A DNA stretch of 64,000 bases from Excoecaria cochinchinensis (GCA_947683425.1 CANTUQ010000004.1:33619001-33683000), one strand, 5' to 3'. Counted from the stretch's first letter, positions 23,309 to 35,029 are shown. Translations and numbers: made by a program. The notes: generated by a model not told the origin, from the letters alone.

Positions 23309-23984
23309 TCTAATAAACCTAACTGGTCCGACCGATTTAAACAAAAATTTTAGTTTTTTAGTTTATTTGCACTTTTTCAAAGAATCTATATGTTGCCCTC
23401 ATTATTTTCCCTTCAATCCAACTCCATTGTTCTTAAAAAATTAAAGATATGTTCCATACAAATTTTCAACTCAATCGGAGTCCATTTGGGCACCGGTTCA
23501 CTTAAACCGGTTGATTCGACTAATTTTGCTTCTGCCGTAAAATACAACCCTAAAGCTGTCAAAATTCACAGATAACACTCCCACTGTCTTATTTTACACA
23601 CTTAACATCTATTAGGCCATTTTAACCATTAATAACCCCTTGGTCAAACCCCAGTTCAAGTTGAACCGAATCAGAGGCCAACTTCAGAATGACTTTTGGA
23701 GGTCAATTTAACTCCATTTTCAGCTCAAATTTCACCAATAGACTTCTGACGACCCACAGATCATTTTCATGAAAATAAATTTTTTTAGGCGTCGGACAGC
23801 CTTGTTTGCTATATAGCCACCCCAGTGTCACCCGTCCCGAAATCACTATACTTTTAACCCATTTATCACTAAACTTTGACACTGGCAAACTCACTCCCTA
23901 CACTATTTGACACTGCGATTCTCATGGTAACACTGAAATTATGAAATGACACTTCTAGACCTGTATTTGGGCCATTACAAAATT

Positions 23985-24308
23985 TGCCAAGTAGTTGACT
24001 AGCAACTAGCTGGGAATTAAAAAAATCTACAAGGAGTCCTATCTGAATTTAAAGGCAATCTGTAGGCTAAAACATAGATTTTCGTATTCGGCAACATTGT
24101 TAAATGCTTGAAATGATATCTGAGCCATTCTTCGAATATAAATTTCCTGAACTTATGAGCACCATGCCGACACTGGCCATTTTAGAAGAACAACTACGTT
24201 AACATGAAGACACTAAGAAGAGGTGATTGGTGTTGATGGAAGAGTATGTAATTCGATCACAAAATTAGCAAAAGTTTAGGCCTCAAATGCGAGTTAGGGC
24301 CTATACCT
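23985..24308 (+). pseudogene. possible copia-type gag relic left of the CACTA element
   Basis: A short plus-strand stretch translates to PTLAILEEQL-stop-HEDTKKR, resembling the LPTL..LxxxLxxHE region of Ty1/copia gag (UBN2-type) proteins. The sequence is broken by stops. The piece on the other side of the CACTA element (49501-49744) has copia-like pol traces, so the CACTA element may have landed in a degraded copia element. This rests on short motifs only. Confidence 0.3.
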
Positions 24309-24550
24309 CACTATAAGAAAAATTATGATTCTCGACGGACGATTTCTATCGCTATTATGATCGTTTCTAAATTTAGCGACAGAACACAGTTTCTATCGCT
24401 AAATTTAGCGACGAAAAAGTTAATTCCGTCACTAAAATTAGCAACGGAAAAGTTAATTCCATCGCTAGTAGTAAAAACTCTAATTTTGTCGTTAGCGACG
24501 AAAACTGTAATTATTTAGAGACGAAATTAATTTTTCTATCACTAGATTTA
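24309..24550. repeat. CACTA left subterminal repeats
   Basis: At least eight partial copies of (A)TTTAGCGACGGAA or TTCCGTCGCTAA within 240 bases. In CACTA elements such motifs bind the transposase (TnpA-type protein). Confidence 0.75.
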
Positions 24551-24709
24551 TAGAATTTTTTTTATTTTAATTTATTTTTTAATTATATCTGTGAAATGGA
24601 ACTCGACCAGCCAACATTACTTAAACCCACTTCTAGTTTATAATGTACAAACAATTGAAATGTCCACTACCATTTTATTTATTTATTTTAAAAAACCACA
24701 AATATTTAA

Positions 24710-24713
<4 letters not shown>

Positions 24714-24774
<61 letters not shown>

Positions 24775-24792
24775 CAACAACAACAACAATAA
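24714..24792. repeat. (TAA)n(CAA)n microsatellite
   Basis: About 19 TAA units followed by about 7 CAA units inside the CACTA element. The isoleucine-rich frames over it are artefacts. Confidence 0.95.
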
Positions 24793-25369
24793 CATTTGGG
24801 TTATGGTCTTGATCCACAAGACCAAAAACAATTTGTAAATGCAGAAATCCAACACCTGGTGTAGACACCGGGTCCCGAGTCGGGTTTGATGTCAAAAAGT
24901 GATTTTGGGTCCTTAGTAATTCTCTCCGAAAAAATAAAAATATATAATATAGATTAGGTAGATAAAATTAGAAGTTAATTATTAATGTTGGGTTAATTTA
25001 ATTTATTAATATTGTAAGTTTAATTAGATAATTAAAATGCATGAAATATTAAAGATTAATTAGTTAATATGTAGAGTGTTTAATTAAATAGAAAATATAT
25101 ATTATAATTAAATTAAGATGCAAAATATTAAATGAGTAATTAGTGTAATGTTTAATTAATTAGGTAAATTACATATATGATATATTAAATAGATTAATTA
25201 GATTAAAATGGAAAATAGGTAATGTTTAATTAGTAGAATGTTTAATTGATTAATGTGTATGTTTAATTAATTAGTGTCTTTTATTTGAATTAAGTTAAAC
25301 TAATTAAAGTTAAAAAATGAGAAAATGGAGGAAATTACCATTGCACCCAAACCTAACCTAATTGAGGGG

Positions 25370-25378
25370 TATAAAAAG
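25370..25378 (+). promoter_or_regulatory. TATA box of the solo LTR
   Basis: GGGGTATAAAAAG, 510 bases into the LTR and directly upstream of the GC-rich leader. Confidence 0.6.
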
Positions 25379-26029
25379 AAAAGAACAAGGAAATGGAAAG
25401 GGGGGCTCGGCAGATCAAGAGAGAAGAGAAAGAAAGAGCCAAGGAAGAGAGAAAGAAAAAGAAAAGAAAAGGAAAGGAAAAAGAAAAGAAAAGAGAGGGA
25501 GAAGGGAGGAGCAGACCAGGGACCAGCCAAGGGAGAACGACGCCGGAACCAAGGGAAAGAGGAAGAAAAGAGAGAGAGAGAGGCGAGGCCTCCGCCGGCC
25601 AGCTCCGGCCACCAACCGCCGCACGCGCCCTACCACGATGGAGAGCAGACCCCGGCGCACCGAAAGACGGTCTCCGATCAGCCATCAGCGCCGGCGTGGA
25701 GGAGATCGGCGGGGAGGAACAGAGACGACGCAAAGGAGAAAAGAGGAAAGGGAGAAGGCGCTGCTCCCGCCGGCCAACCACCACCGTCCACGGCGACACG
25801 CTCACCACCACCGTGCAGAGGAGACCGAGGCGCACCAGCCGGCATCGACCAGCCACCGCCACTCGCCGGAAAAAGCCAGATCGGCGAGAGAGGGGCAGTG
25901 GCTTTGCAATCGTTTTCCGGTGAGCCTGCTTCGTCGTCCGGCGCGTGGACACCGTCGGGGAGCTCAGCGTGCAGCGATCTACCTTCCGGCATAGGTGGTG
26001 TCGACCACCTCCCCTCCGGCGAAGCTCCG

Positions 26030-26042
26030 GCGACCGGTAAGT
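26030..26042 (+). promoter_or_regulatory. splice-donor-like site
   Basis: GACCGGTAAGTCT at the sharp switch from GC-rich leader to TTA-rich sequence, a base-composition change typical of a plant exon-intron boundary. Confidence 0.4.
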
Positions 26043-26059
26043 CTCTTTTTCCCCTTTTT

Positions 26060-26065
26060 TATATT

Positions 26066-26098
<33 letters not shown>

Positions 26099-26365
26099 TA
26101 TTTATTTAATATTCTGTTTTTTTATTATTTTATTATTTATTTAATTTTCTGTCATATTATATTAATATTATTATTATTAATATATTTATTATTTATATTA
26201 TTATTATTTATTTATAATTATGTTTTTATTTTATTTAATATTTATTATTCTGTTTTTGGCGATTGTGTTAATTTCTATTATATTATTATCTATCATTATT
26301 TTATGTTTATTTATTATTCATTATTATTTTATGATACTATTATTAGCATTATTATTTTCATTTGA
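26060..26365. repeat. (TTA)n/(TTTA)n microsatellite region
   Basis: Imperfect TTA and TTTA runs; plays the same positional role as the AAT region of the sister LTR at 16258-16516. Confidence 0.85.
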
Positions 26366-27212
26366 TTATTATAATTGTTATCATGTTTTGCATCCATTAA
26401 TTCTTTTAATTTTATTCATTTAGAATTTATTTATTATTTGAGAAATATGCAATTACTATTTTATTCTATTTTATATATTTGTGGTCTGTAATAATAAAAA
26501 TGATTTTCGACCGCTCTTAAAAAGAACCACCACACAAATATTTTCTACTAAAAAGAATGTTTACTAAATAAAACTGGACCAATGTCCTATTTTATCCAAT
26601 AAAATCATCATAAACAAAAATCTTCAATTTTAATAATGATGCATGCGAGGACCAAAGTCTTCAAAATAAGCAATGCCCCGATTTATGCATGATCCGCACA
26701 TTTACGAAAGGGAGTTGTATTCCGCTCCTTGTATTTATTGTAATTTATTGCTTTCATTATTTACTTGATCATTTATGGCTTTCCGAATGTGAATAAATGC
26801 GCCTTTTAATCAACTGCATAGTGTGGAGAGAGAGCGAATTAATGACATTAAAATTTGATCATAAACTAATTGGGGTAGAAATAGATGAGAAATCCCGGAC
26901 CCAGCTCTAGTCTTTGGGCTCGAGAGGTTAGAGGTTATCCTCCAAGATACTTCTTGGGCTACGAGGCTTTAGCGCTAATCCTAGGCCTCATGGCCCAATA
27001 TGGATAAAATGCGCGAGTCTTAGGCTCTCCGAGGCGAGAGAAACTTTCCCAATGTTCTATTGGGTGGCGACTCCATTATACCTCCTTGTTGCCCAACATA
27101 GACGCACTTGCGATTTATTGCAAGCTGCCAACGGACCCGCAAATGCCTCGATCGCCCACGTGCGGGCGGTCGAACGGGCGGTGCATCGGGATCCGGCGCG
27201 CGTCACACCTGG

Positions 27213-29432
27213 GTCTTTAATTATTCATTATCACTGCTTTTGATAAGAACAAGATCCTTCTCCACCTTCTGCCTCTTGCTACTTCTTTTTTAGCTTCTTT
27301 CATCATTCGATACCTTATTATCGTGATCATTATTGCCTGCAAACTTCTCGATTTCTTTGAGAATTCTAATCTTGTACCTTTCTGCCTTTAGTTTCCTGAT
27401 TATATTCTCCAACTAAAAACAGAAAGAAAAAAATTATGTCTCCATCACACACACATCGTAGCCATGTTAGAAACTAAAAGGCATTATGAACCAACTTCAA
27501 ATTTCTCTTCTTTATTCAAAATTATTTATAATATCAACATTTTATATCATTTCTCATCATAAGAATATCCAAAAAGAGTTTAGAACAGTGCTATGTTAGA
27601 ATTTAGATAAGTTCCTATGCATGACAATTTGCTATTATAAAATAATGCATCTAAAACATATTCACATTAATTATTAACTAAACTGAACTATCAAATATTT
27701 CAAAAGATTTTTGTACACATTATGATCATAGTTAAAATTTAGAAATACTTTGTTGCTGCCTTTTTGTTCTATATTTCCATAATTTCTACTTGCATACTCG
27801 ATGATAAATTTTAACCTGAAAAAAAAATTGCAAATAGAAAGTACAATTATAAAAAATAAATAATAGTAACTAACTGAATCTTAACATTTTAATTATTAAA
27901 CTTATAATTATGGGGTTGTGTTCCAAACAACAAATAGAGAGAAAATGTGTAACTAGAAAATTATTTAATAAGTTCTATTAAATGTAACACAGTAATTAGA
28001 AAATAGACAAATCCAATACAATAAAGCAATTAAGTTGCCTTCAAGATTATGCTCTAAACTTCAAACTAATTTCTTTCATTAGAAAAAACATAATTGAGTG
28101 AGAAAAAGGTCTATCATAGCATTTCTCATAAGAATCATACTTCATCTTTAACCAAAGTTTACATCAGAATAGCCAAATCTGAATTCAAAGGGAATAAGCC
28201 CAAGACTCAACTAACTATTTGATAATCTAACTACATCATGAGCTAACATACGCATATTGCATTTCTAATTCATTCTATTTTTAGTAACTATGGATAAAAT
28301 GCTAAAATAAACTTCTATTTTTCTTATTTATTTATTGCTCTTTGAAGATCTTTGCATGCCAGTTCAAGCTAAGAGAAAAACCTTTTTCAAGTAGTTTTTG
28401 TGAAGTTTTAGTGCATCATTGCATGCTTTTTTAGCATCTATGTTTCCAGTCATGTTATTGAAAATTTGCAAAACATAACAAAATACAGTGAGCAAGAGAA
28501 TTAATCAGAATATAAATAAGTCAATATCTGAGTGTAAAATCATGAGATCAGAATCGTAAAAGAAAATCCCCCTTCTAACATGCAAGCATCATCTACTTTA
28601 CTCAGCAAATAAACATTGATAAAATAGAAACCCAAATCCTAAATTATGAAAATTAGGCAAAAAAGCAGAAATATTTTGGAAATAAAAAAAAGAAAAAAAT
28701 TGATGAGAAAGACATATACATTTACAAGTTATGACAGGTTGATAAAATTAGAAATGAAGTAGGGGCCAACGCAATCATCACACCCCCTAATTTTCCTGGT
28801 TCTCCATTTTCTTCATAACAAATCCGATTTCACATCAGCAGAGTCTATTTGTTATGCAAATCTATTCTATATACATACAATCAATTTTGAAAAAATAACA
28901 TTATGATTCCTCTTTAATTAATTAATATATTGAGATGAGATTGCCATATATTTTGATTAGTAACACATGGGCACATTGGAAAACAGTTAAGTTTTAAAAA
29001 GAAATAACAAATGCATATAGCAAAACGGGAACACTAGAGATAAAAAAGTAGATCTGACCCTAGATGAGAAGCTAGAGATAGAGATAAAAAAATACATCAG
29101 AAAAATAAAAAAAATACACCAGAAATTAAAAAAATAAGATTTGACCATGGATGAATGTCGGAGCGCGAGGGAGAAAGTGGGTGACAGTGAGGCGAGCAGA
29201 TTTGTGACGGCAGGGGAAGGGCTAGAGGCGAGGAAGAGCACGAGATGGAGCGTGGCGATGGGGGGCGAGTGCGTTGTGCAGGAGCAGATCTGCGAGGGGA
29301 AGAGGGGCAACAGCATGGGGCGAGAGGGAGAGCAAATTTGCATGGAGAAGAGGGCGTCACCGTTGGGGCAAGCACGGCGGGTGCGAGGGCTGCCAGAGAG
29401 AGAGAGAGAGAGAGACAAAGAGAGGAGGGAGG
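27213..29432. other. interior of the CACTA element, no transposase recognised
   Basis: About 2.2 kb. 27213-29100 is AT-rich with stops in all frames. 29150-29400 is GC/purine-rich with repeated GCGAGGGG and AAGAGGG words and a (GA)n run at 29397-29415; open frames there (up to 172 codons) are on both strands and low-complexity. It could be a transposase promoter-proximal remnant or a captured fragment; I see no domain. Confidence 0.45.
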
Positions 29433-29437
29433 GAGAG

Positions 29438-29799
29438 TGTAACATCCCAATACTCCTTGGGAGGATATCGAGGTGCCACGCACACAAAACAACATACATA
29501 TACATATAATTGAAGCGGAAGCATTTAAATAAAAAATAAAGATCAAATAATCATATATAATAAATGATCATTAAGTACAAAAACATTCTTATAACAAATA
29601 CATGTACATATACCAAAATATTCATTTACAAAAAAAGTTACAATAATTGATCATAATATCCCATAACATAAACGTATACAAAACTATACAAAAATAGTAT
29701 AGCAAAAGACAAAAAGAAACTAAAGCTGAAACTCCTAGTGGCCGACCTGCAGATGCACCCCTCCAACCGAACCTGCAACCTACATGGGACAACACCCAT
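29438..29799 (-). repeat. element A left LTR, outer piece
   Basis: First ~362 bases of the LTR (TGTAACATCCC..), ending abruptly inside the twin hairpin at AACACCC. Its inner ~310 bases are present again from 32087, on the other side of insert X. Confidence 0.8.
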
Positions 29800-30233
29800 T
29801 ATAACACCCCGATTCTCCCCTAATAGTTTGAGCCATGTTTGCTATGTGTATTCGTGCATGTGTGAGAGTTTTGGCATGTGTCAAGGGTATTTTGGGAAAA
29901 ATCCATATTTTATGGGCTGCAATATTGTGTGGGTGCATATATGTTAGTAGGGTGTATGTGCATTGGGTTGTGTTAGTGTGTGCATGAGCATATGATTGTC
30001 GGGTGTGAGTTATGAGAGTGAGTCTTGTGTGTGGTAACATGTGTGTTTTTGGGTGATAGTGGTTACATGATTATAACTATTCAATGTACATATTATGACA
30101 TGGCAGTCACATTTTGGTTACATTTGCACATCATTTTCGCATGCTCATTAAAGTCGTATTCAAGGATATGTCACATAATTTCACATTATTCAATTAGTTA
30201 GCATAATTATTTTAGCCTTGCCTGCAACTCAAA

Positions 30234-30458
30234 GATGTGGATAACGGGGTATTACATCAGTACCCAGAGGTACAGTAACACATTTGTATCCTTAGATACA
30301 ATACATTCGCATTAGCACCCGAAGGTATCGAAAAGATCAATAAATTCACATTAAGGGAATCCAGTAAGGATTCAAATCGCATTGATGATTCCAAAGGAAT
30401 CGGACGCATTTGGCTGCAACACTTAGACCCTATAGGCATGCCTATCTATCCATTACTT
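30234..30458 (-). repeat. hairpin array of insert X
   Basis: Minus sense, between GTGGATAACG and CTATCCATTAC: GTACC-CAGA-GGTAC, TATCC-TTA-GATA, GCACC-CGAA-GGTATC, GAATCC-AGTAA-GGATTC, GATTCC-AAAG-GAATC and ATAGGCATGCCTAT. On the sense strand one loop is TTCG. Confidence 0.8.
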
Positions 30459-30683
30459 GACTCGCAGGCTATAATATTAATTTGGCTTATTCATATTATC
30501 ACTTATATAAGCATCAATAGTATTAATGTTCAATGCACAATTCATCCAGTTTATCAATTATATAAATAATGGTATTCATATGCATATAAACAATAATTAT
30601 TATCATACACATACTCACTTTACATATAAAATCATAAATTAATCAAACTAATGCAAATAGGAATTTATGTAAAACACTCATAA

Positions 30684-30870
30684 GTGTCGCGCTCGCGACC
30701 TTTGTCGTGCTCGCGACAGAATTGGGATGATAGATTCTGTCGCGCTCGCGACAGATCCTACACCACGTCTCTGTCGAGCTTGCGCACATACTCGCGCCGA
30801 CGACAGAAGACAAAACTAATGTTAAGGAGCCTTTTGTAGCGCTCGCGACCCTTGTTGCGCTCGCAACAGA
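30684..30870 (-). repeat. CpG inverted-repeat cassette of insert X
   Basis: Copies of TGTCGCGCTCGCGACA and decayed forms (TGTCGTGCTCGCGACA, TTGCGCTCGCAACA) repeated at least five times; each is a near-perfect palindrome with CTC/GAG centre. Confidence 0.85.
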
Positions 30871-32370
30871 ACCCAAATTCCCAATTTCAAGCTCCAAAAC
30901 TGACTTCTTCACTTCTACTCTTAACCCCTCTTTACGTTTGATCCTTACTACTTACTAGCAGCTTCTTTAGGTGTTCAATTATCTACCTATTAAGGATATT
31001 ATAACACATTTTCCATCCATCGAAATTATAACATCAAGGTCATAAACCACATTAGTTCATCATATTAGCTACCTTATACATTTTATGTTATACCAAAACT
31101 TACCTAACCAATTAATTCGCATCAATTAACTGAGGTCCTAAATAGGTTTCAAATTCCCACGCATCATGCTTGCTTGCATTCCAACATATTACTTTACATA
31201 CCAACCAATAAATTATACCATTTACATAACTATTCATAGATTTATTCAAAATAGAGAAACACACTTATTTCAACAACTAACTCATTAATTCGTTACTTCA
31301 CTTCAGTTCATAGAACACAAGACACACATCTCACGTTTATTGCAACACACACACATTTCATCCACCAATTCTAAGTCATCCTATATCAAGAACAGCACAA
31401 GTAAAAGAGTTTTCCCAAACCTCTTCTCCTAAGCTCCTTAGGAATTCAATTAACACCTTGATCCACCACTTTCTCCTTTCATTTTCTTTTCTTTTCTTCC
31501 TCAACTACAAATTACAGTCCAATTTCAAGAATTGGGCACTAATGTCAAATTCCACATCAACTCAAGTCCAAAGAAATAGAAGAAGAAGAAGATGAAAAGC
31601 AAAATAACTCAAATACTTACCTTGATCAATAACAATTTCAGCTCAATTAGTCAACTATCCATCTTTCTACTCATATTTTGGAAGGTATAACATATAAAGA
31701 TGAAGAGAGTAACTAGAGAGAAATTGAAGAAGGGTCAGCGAGAATCACACATGCAAAAGATGAAGATTTCTCTCTCATCAAGCCCTTTTTATTGTAGGGC
31801 TAAAGATGAGTTGGCAGCTCCACCATGACACACGTGTACTCCACTACAAATCCCTTAATCCCACTTAAGTAATTCTGCATTTAGTTAATCTCTCTTAGCC
31901 ACAAATTAATCTAGTTTAACTTTAAACATGCACATTAATCAATTAGCCACTTAAACTATTTTATTAGCTCAATTAAGTCCTCATTCTTAATACACTTAGG
32001 TCCTTAATTAACATACTCAATGCAATCTCATCCCAATTATTTTAATTGAACCAATTAGCTACTAGGGTATAATTCGGGCCATTATAATACATATACATAT
32101 AACTGAAGAAGAAGAATTTAAACCAAAAATAAAGATCAAATACTCATATATAATAAATGATCATTAAGTACAAAAACTTTCTTATCACAAATACATGTAC
32201 ATATACCAAAATATTCATTTACAAAAAAAGTTACAATAATTCATCATAATATCCCATAACATAAATGTATGCAAAACTATACAAAAATAGTATAGCAAAA
32301 GACAAAAATAAACTAAAGTTGAAACTCCTAATGACCGACCTGCAGATGCACCGCTCCAACCGAACCTGCA

Positions 32371-32414
32371 ACCTACATGGGACAACTCCCGTGCTGAATG
32401 AAGGCTCAGTGGGG
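32371..32414 (-). repeat. twin hairpin of element A, left LTR
   Basis: Sense strand CCCCACTGAGCCttcATTCAGCACGGGAG..CCCATGTAGGTTGCAGGT. The first stem uses TGAGC/GCTCA pairing in the right LTR copy (35978-36021); here one pair is mutated. Confidence 0.75.
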
Positions 32415-32676
32415 AGAAACAGAAACAAAAAACAAATAATAACATTCACTCACGAATACAAAATATGAGCATGAGTAGATTATTGTATCAGTATCTAATA
32501 ATCATACCAATCAAAAATCAAATATCGATATAAAAATATTCACTAGATCCATATGGTTATCGGAGATAACAATTAAAGGCAAAACACTACTTCTAGCAAT
32601 CAATCATATACATATACTCATATTTGAACATCTGTCCCAGTAATAATTACAATACACTAGCATGAATTTATATTTG

Positions 32677-32866
32677 TGGTGGATATGGATACACTGGATA
32701 CTGCGAGCAGTATGAAACACTGGAGACTGAAACCTCAAAACATCTTTAAAACTTTTCGATGCCGAAGGTATCAAACACTAGACCCAAACGGGGTCAAACA
32801 CTAGCAGCTGCAATCACTAGCCCTTTATGAGCATTCTTATCTATCCACTATTATGACCATTCAGGA
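32677..32866 (-). repeat. hairpin array of element A, left LTR
   Basis: Between GTGGATATGG and CTATCCACTA: GATACTG-CGAG-CAGTAT, GAGACTGAAACCTC, GATGCC-GAAG-GTATC, GACCC-AAAC-GGGTC and AGCAGCTGC, spaced by AAACACT. Confidence 0.8.
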
Positions 32867-33117
32867 TGAACAAGTTCAATTCACTTATCTAAAATCAAGG
32901 ATTCAAATAAGCTTAGCAAAAAGTCTGAAGGAATTAAAATGAACATATGAATATATCATATTTTAGTAACTCAACTCAAGATATTCATATAGCATATTCA
33001 ATTTCTTATCTAGGCTTTACATATAACATATTCAAATAATTCTAGTCAAAATATGCATATAACATATTCAAATAACTAGTACACAAGTTACACTTTATCA
33101 TGCATATAGATCACTTT

Positions 33118-33412
33118 CACATGGCAGTCAGGCCAAGCCATACCGCCGTGTGACATCCACATGGTGGTAAGGAAAAACCATACCGCCGTGTGAATGACAC
33201 TACACACAAAACTAATCAAATAGAATCATTTTTCACGGCGGTCAGGAAAAACTTACCGCCGTGTGAACATATCAACATTCAATTTTGCTTTCCAGAAGCA
33301 CTTTACATGGCGATCAGGTATTCCCTTACCGCCATGTGAAGCCATGAATAGCCCAATTCCAATGCTTTTGGCACGATCACACGGTAGTCAGGAAATCCAT
33401 ACTGCCGTGTTG
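33118..33412 (-). repeat. inverted-repeat cassette of element A, left LTR (five units)
   Basis: Five units whose arms are TCACATGGCGGT-like and ACCGCCGTGTGA, 10-12 bp, with 11-15 base loops such as CAGGAAAAACTT: near 33118, 33158, 33234, 33304 and 33379. The right LTR has one unit fewer (36725-36985). Confidence 0.85.
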
Positions 33413-34207
33413 AACCCAAAACTCATGGAAATCAGCTCTATTTTGCAAAATCACACCAATAAAACGCACACTTCAAAATCCAAAACAACTCAACATATGC
33501 ATATAATCACGCAACCAAACTTCAACTTAAAAAAGCCATAACACAATCTAACTATAACATATTACCAATATTCAAAGGCATAAATCAAATAACTCCCAAA
33601 CCTTTAGGGAGCTTCAGAAATCCGGCCCTTCTACACTCAAACCTTCTCTTTCTCCTTCTCTTTTCCCTTGACAGCAGCTTGCAAAACAACCCAAACAAAT
33701 TCATTAACACGAAAACCACAATCTAGAACCAGAGCAAACGGGGGGAAGAAGAAGAAGAACAAAATCAAACTTTCAGACCAACCTACCTCTTCAAAACCAA
33801 ACCAAAGCCCTTAATATACAAATCCAGCTCAAAACTTGAAAAATAACCTAAGCAAGAGAGAGGCAGGGAGCACGGAAGAAGAAGAAGAAAAGAAAACGGG
33901 AGTAGGGCAGGAAAGAGAGAGGGAAAGTGGAAACTCTGAGTTTGATTTTCCCCACACTCCTTTTTCCTTTCTCTTCTTCAATAAATGCTCCCACCTACCT
34001 AGCTAAGGTGTCCTCCACTCATTGGTCAAAATAATTAAGTCCTTGGCTTATTAATCATAAATCCTTGGCCCAATATCCTTTTGCTCACTTAAATAATTCT
34101 TTCTATCTTAAATTTATTTATTTCTTCAATTTAGTCCTTACTGAAAGTAATCTTATACTTGTCCAATTACAATTATACCCTTAATTACTCAATTAACCAT
34201 GCAATTC

Positions 34208-34651
34208 CTACAAGGTGCCTTTTTGGGTTGTTACAATTCTCTCCCCCTTAAGAAATTTCATCCTCGAAATTTCCACGCCAGCAAACATACCACCCAACTT
34301 CCAAATCAATAACTTATACCAATATAAAATGAAGCACCACTTACCGGAAGGACTTACGGGCTCATCTGCATCCTCTCTAATCATGGCGTACACTAGAGCG
34401 AGACCGCCAGTAGCAGCTGGTTGCTCCACAGTTTTCGATGGCGCTTGAGGAACTCTACTTCTACCTCTACCACTTCTGGCTCCACCAAATCTTTCTACAC
34501 TTACTCTACTCCCGGGCTGCTCCTTGCTCTCTTTTCGTTCCGGATAATTGGCCAGCATGTGCTCTATGTTGCCACACTTGAAGCATGCTCCGATAAGCTT
34601 TTGGCATGGGCCCCAATGACGCTTCCGACAGTGCTCACACTCGGGTATCAA
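34208..34651 (-). pseudogene. gag: element A gag, C-terminal part with zinc knuckle
   Basis: 147 codons on the minus strand. Begins just before a first zinc-binding motif CEHCRKRHWGPC (CX2CX3HX3C), then CFKCGNIEHMLANY, a CCHC knuckle whose last Cys is Tyr, so nucleic-acid binding is probably weakened. An Arg/Gly-rich linker follows (SGRGRSRVPQ), then YAMIRED, which in the relatives P and C leads into the protease. Here the frame switches instead to sequence from the very 3' end of an element (EISRMKFLKG over the polypurine tract) and reads into the LTR. So protease to integrase were removed by one large internal deletion. Confidence 0.85.
34239..34252 (-). other. polypurine tract of element A
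   Basis: Minus strand CTTAAGGGGGAGAGA, three bases from the 3' LTR. It primes plus-strand DNA synthesis in LTR retrotransposons. Confidence 0.8.
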
Positions 34652-34699
34652 ACTTCCTCTACTAGGGGGCAGTGCTACAGTTCTGACCTCTGACGGTGC

Positions 34700-35029
34700 T
34701 TAAACCGACCCTCTAGCTGCTTGCCCACTAAGAACACTGCGAGTTTTCTTATTACCTACCATTCCGCTATCCGGTGCTTTCCTTTTTTGCTCAATTCTCT
34801 GCTTCACCATTTTCGACTCTTCCAACTTCATTGCCGCTACCACTAACTGGTAATAGCTCACTGGCTGCATAACTACCATGGCTGACAAAGGTCCCCTAAT
34901 TACTTCCCTCAAACCCTCTTCAAAATGCCGACACTTAAAATCCTCTATCAGCAACACATCCGACACATACTTACTCAAGCGGCTAAACTCTTTCTCATAA
35001 TCACTAATCGTCAAGTTCCTCTGCCTCAA
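34700..35029 (-). pseudogene. gag: element A gag, central capsid part
   Basis: 109 codons including LTISDYEKEFSRLSKY, FKCRHFEEGLREVIRGPLSAM and VAAMKLEESKMVKQR. This is the conserved retrotransposon gag core (compare MSVAEYEDEFNKLSKYAP and CQHFEAGLNESLK in element P). It ends in stops just before the zinc-knuckle part, so one or more frameshifts separate the segments. Confidence 0.88.

Larger units (their letters stand above)
21080..23979 (-). mobile_element. reverse LTR E, host of D, left end unresolved
   Basis: On the minus strand it begins TGTAATGGCCCAAATA at 23979 and contains a TATATAAAGG box at 23295-23308 and a divergent twin hairpin at 21251-21302. It is interrupted at 21079 by LTR D; its continuation should lie left of 14272. 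21300-21990 is a pyrimidine-rich tract with no gene. 22060-22320 holds a variant array region (ACCCGGTAG.., ATGACTCAT.., CCCTATGGCTAGCC, CTACTAAGGGC) that recurs at 51040-51260 in LTR H. Confidence 0.6.
24860..27207 (+). mobile_element. solo LTR, same family as 15136-17911
   Basis: 2348 bp from TGTAGACACCGGGTCCCGAG to GGCGCGCGTCACA, flanked by perfect CCTGG duplications (24855-24859 and 27208-27212). Order: AT-rich start, TATAAAAAG box at 25370, purine-rich then GC-rich leader (25380-26035) ending in a CCGGTAAGTC donor-like site, TTA microsatellites (26060-26360), GGGTGGCGACTCC at 27059 and a GC-rich end. No gag or pol. Open frames of up to 346 codons across 25325-26365 are low-complexity (Lys/Arg/Glu- and Pro-rich, then Ile-rich over the microsatellite) and I do not call them genes. 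Confidence 0.92.
29800..32086. mobile_element. chimeric LTR insert X
   Basis: 29800-30058 is the forward start of a C-type LTR (TATAACACCCCGATTCTCCCC..; compare the complement of 54795-55054). From about 30059 it continues as a reverse LTR of the D/K type: hairpin array 30234-30458, CpG inverted repeats 30684-30870, AGGTTTGGGA at 31412-31424, GGTAAGT donor-like site near 31617 and an end CGGGCCATTATA. The two flanks (CCCAT and ATACA) do not match, so this is a rearranged junction of two insertions, not a single one. Confidence 0.65.
32087..34235 (-). repeat. element A left LTR (3' LTR), main piece
   Basis: Runs from ATACATATACATATAACTG to GGGTTGTTACA, lacking the first ~52 bases of the LTR. 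It contains the twin hairpin (32371-32414), hairpin array (32677-32866), five inverted-repeat units (33118-33412) and the AGGTTTGGGAG motif (complement at 33593-33605). Confidence 0.85.

Noticed and set aside
25325..26365. Open frame of 346 codons (and overlapping frames on both strands) in the solo LTR at 24860
   Set aside because: Lys/Arg/Glu-rich, then Pro/Ala-rich, then Ile/Phe-rich over a TTA microsatellite; it crosses a likely splice donor and lies wholly inside an LTR. No domain recognised; the GC/purine bias explains the lack of stops.
28987..29546. 172- and 149-codon Ser/Leu-rich frames
   Set aside because: Antisense to purine-rich CACTA sequence and crossing the end of element A's LTR at 29438, so they cannot predate that insertion.
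34215..34693. Plus-strand frames across element A gag
   Set aside because: They mirror the recognised minus-strand gag and contain no motif of their own.
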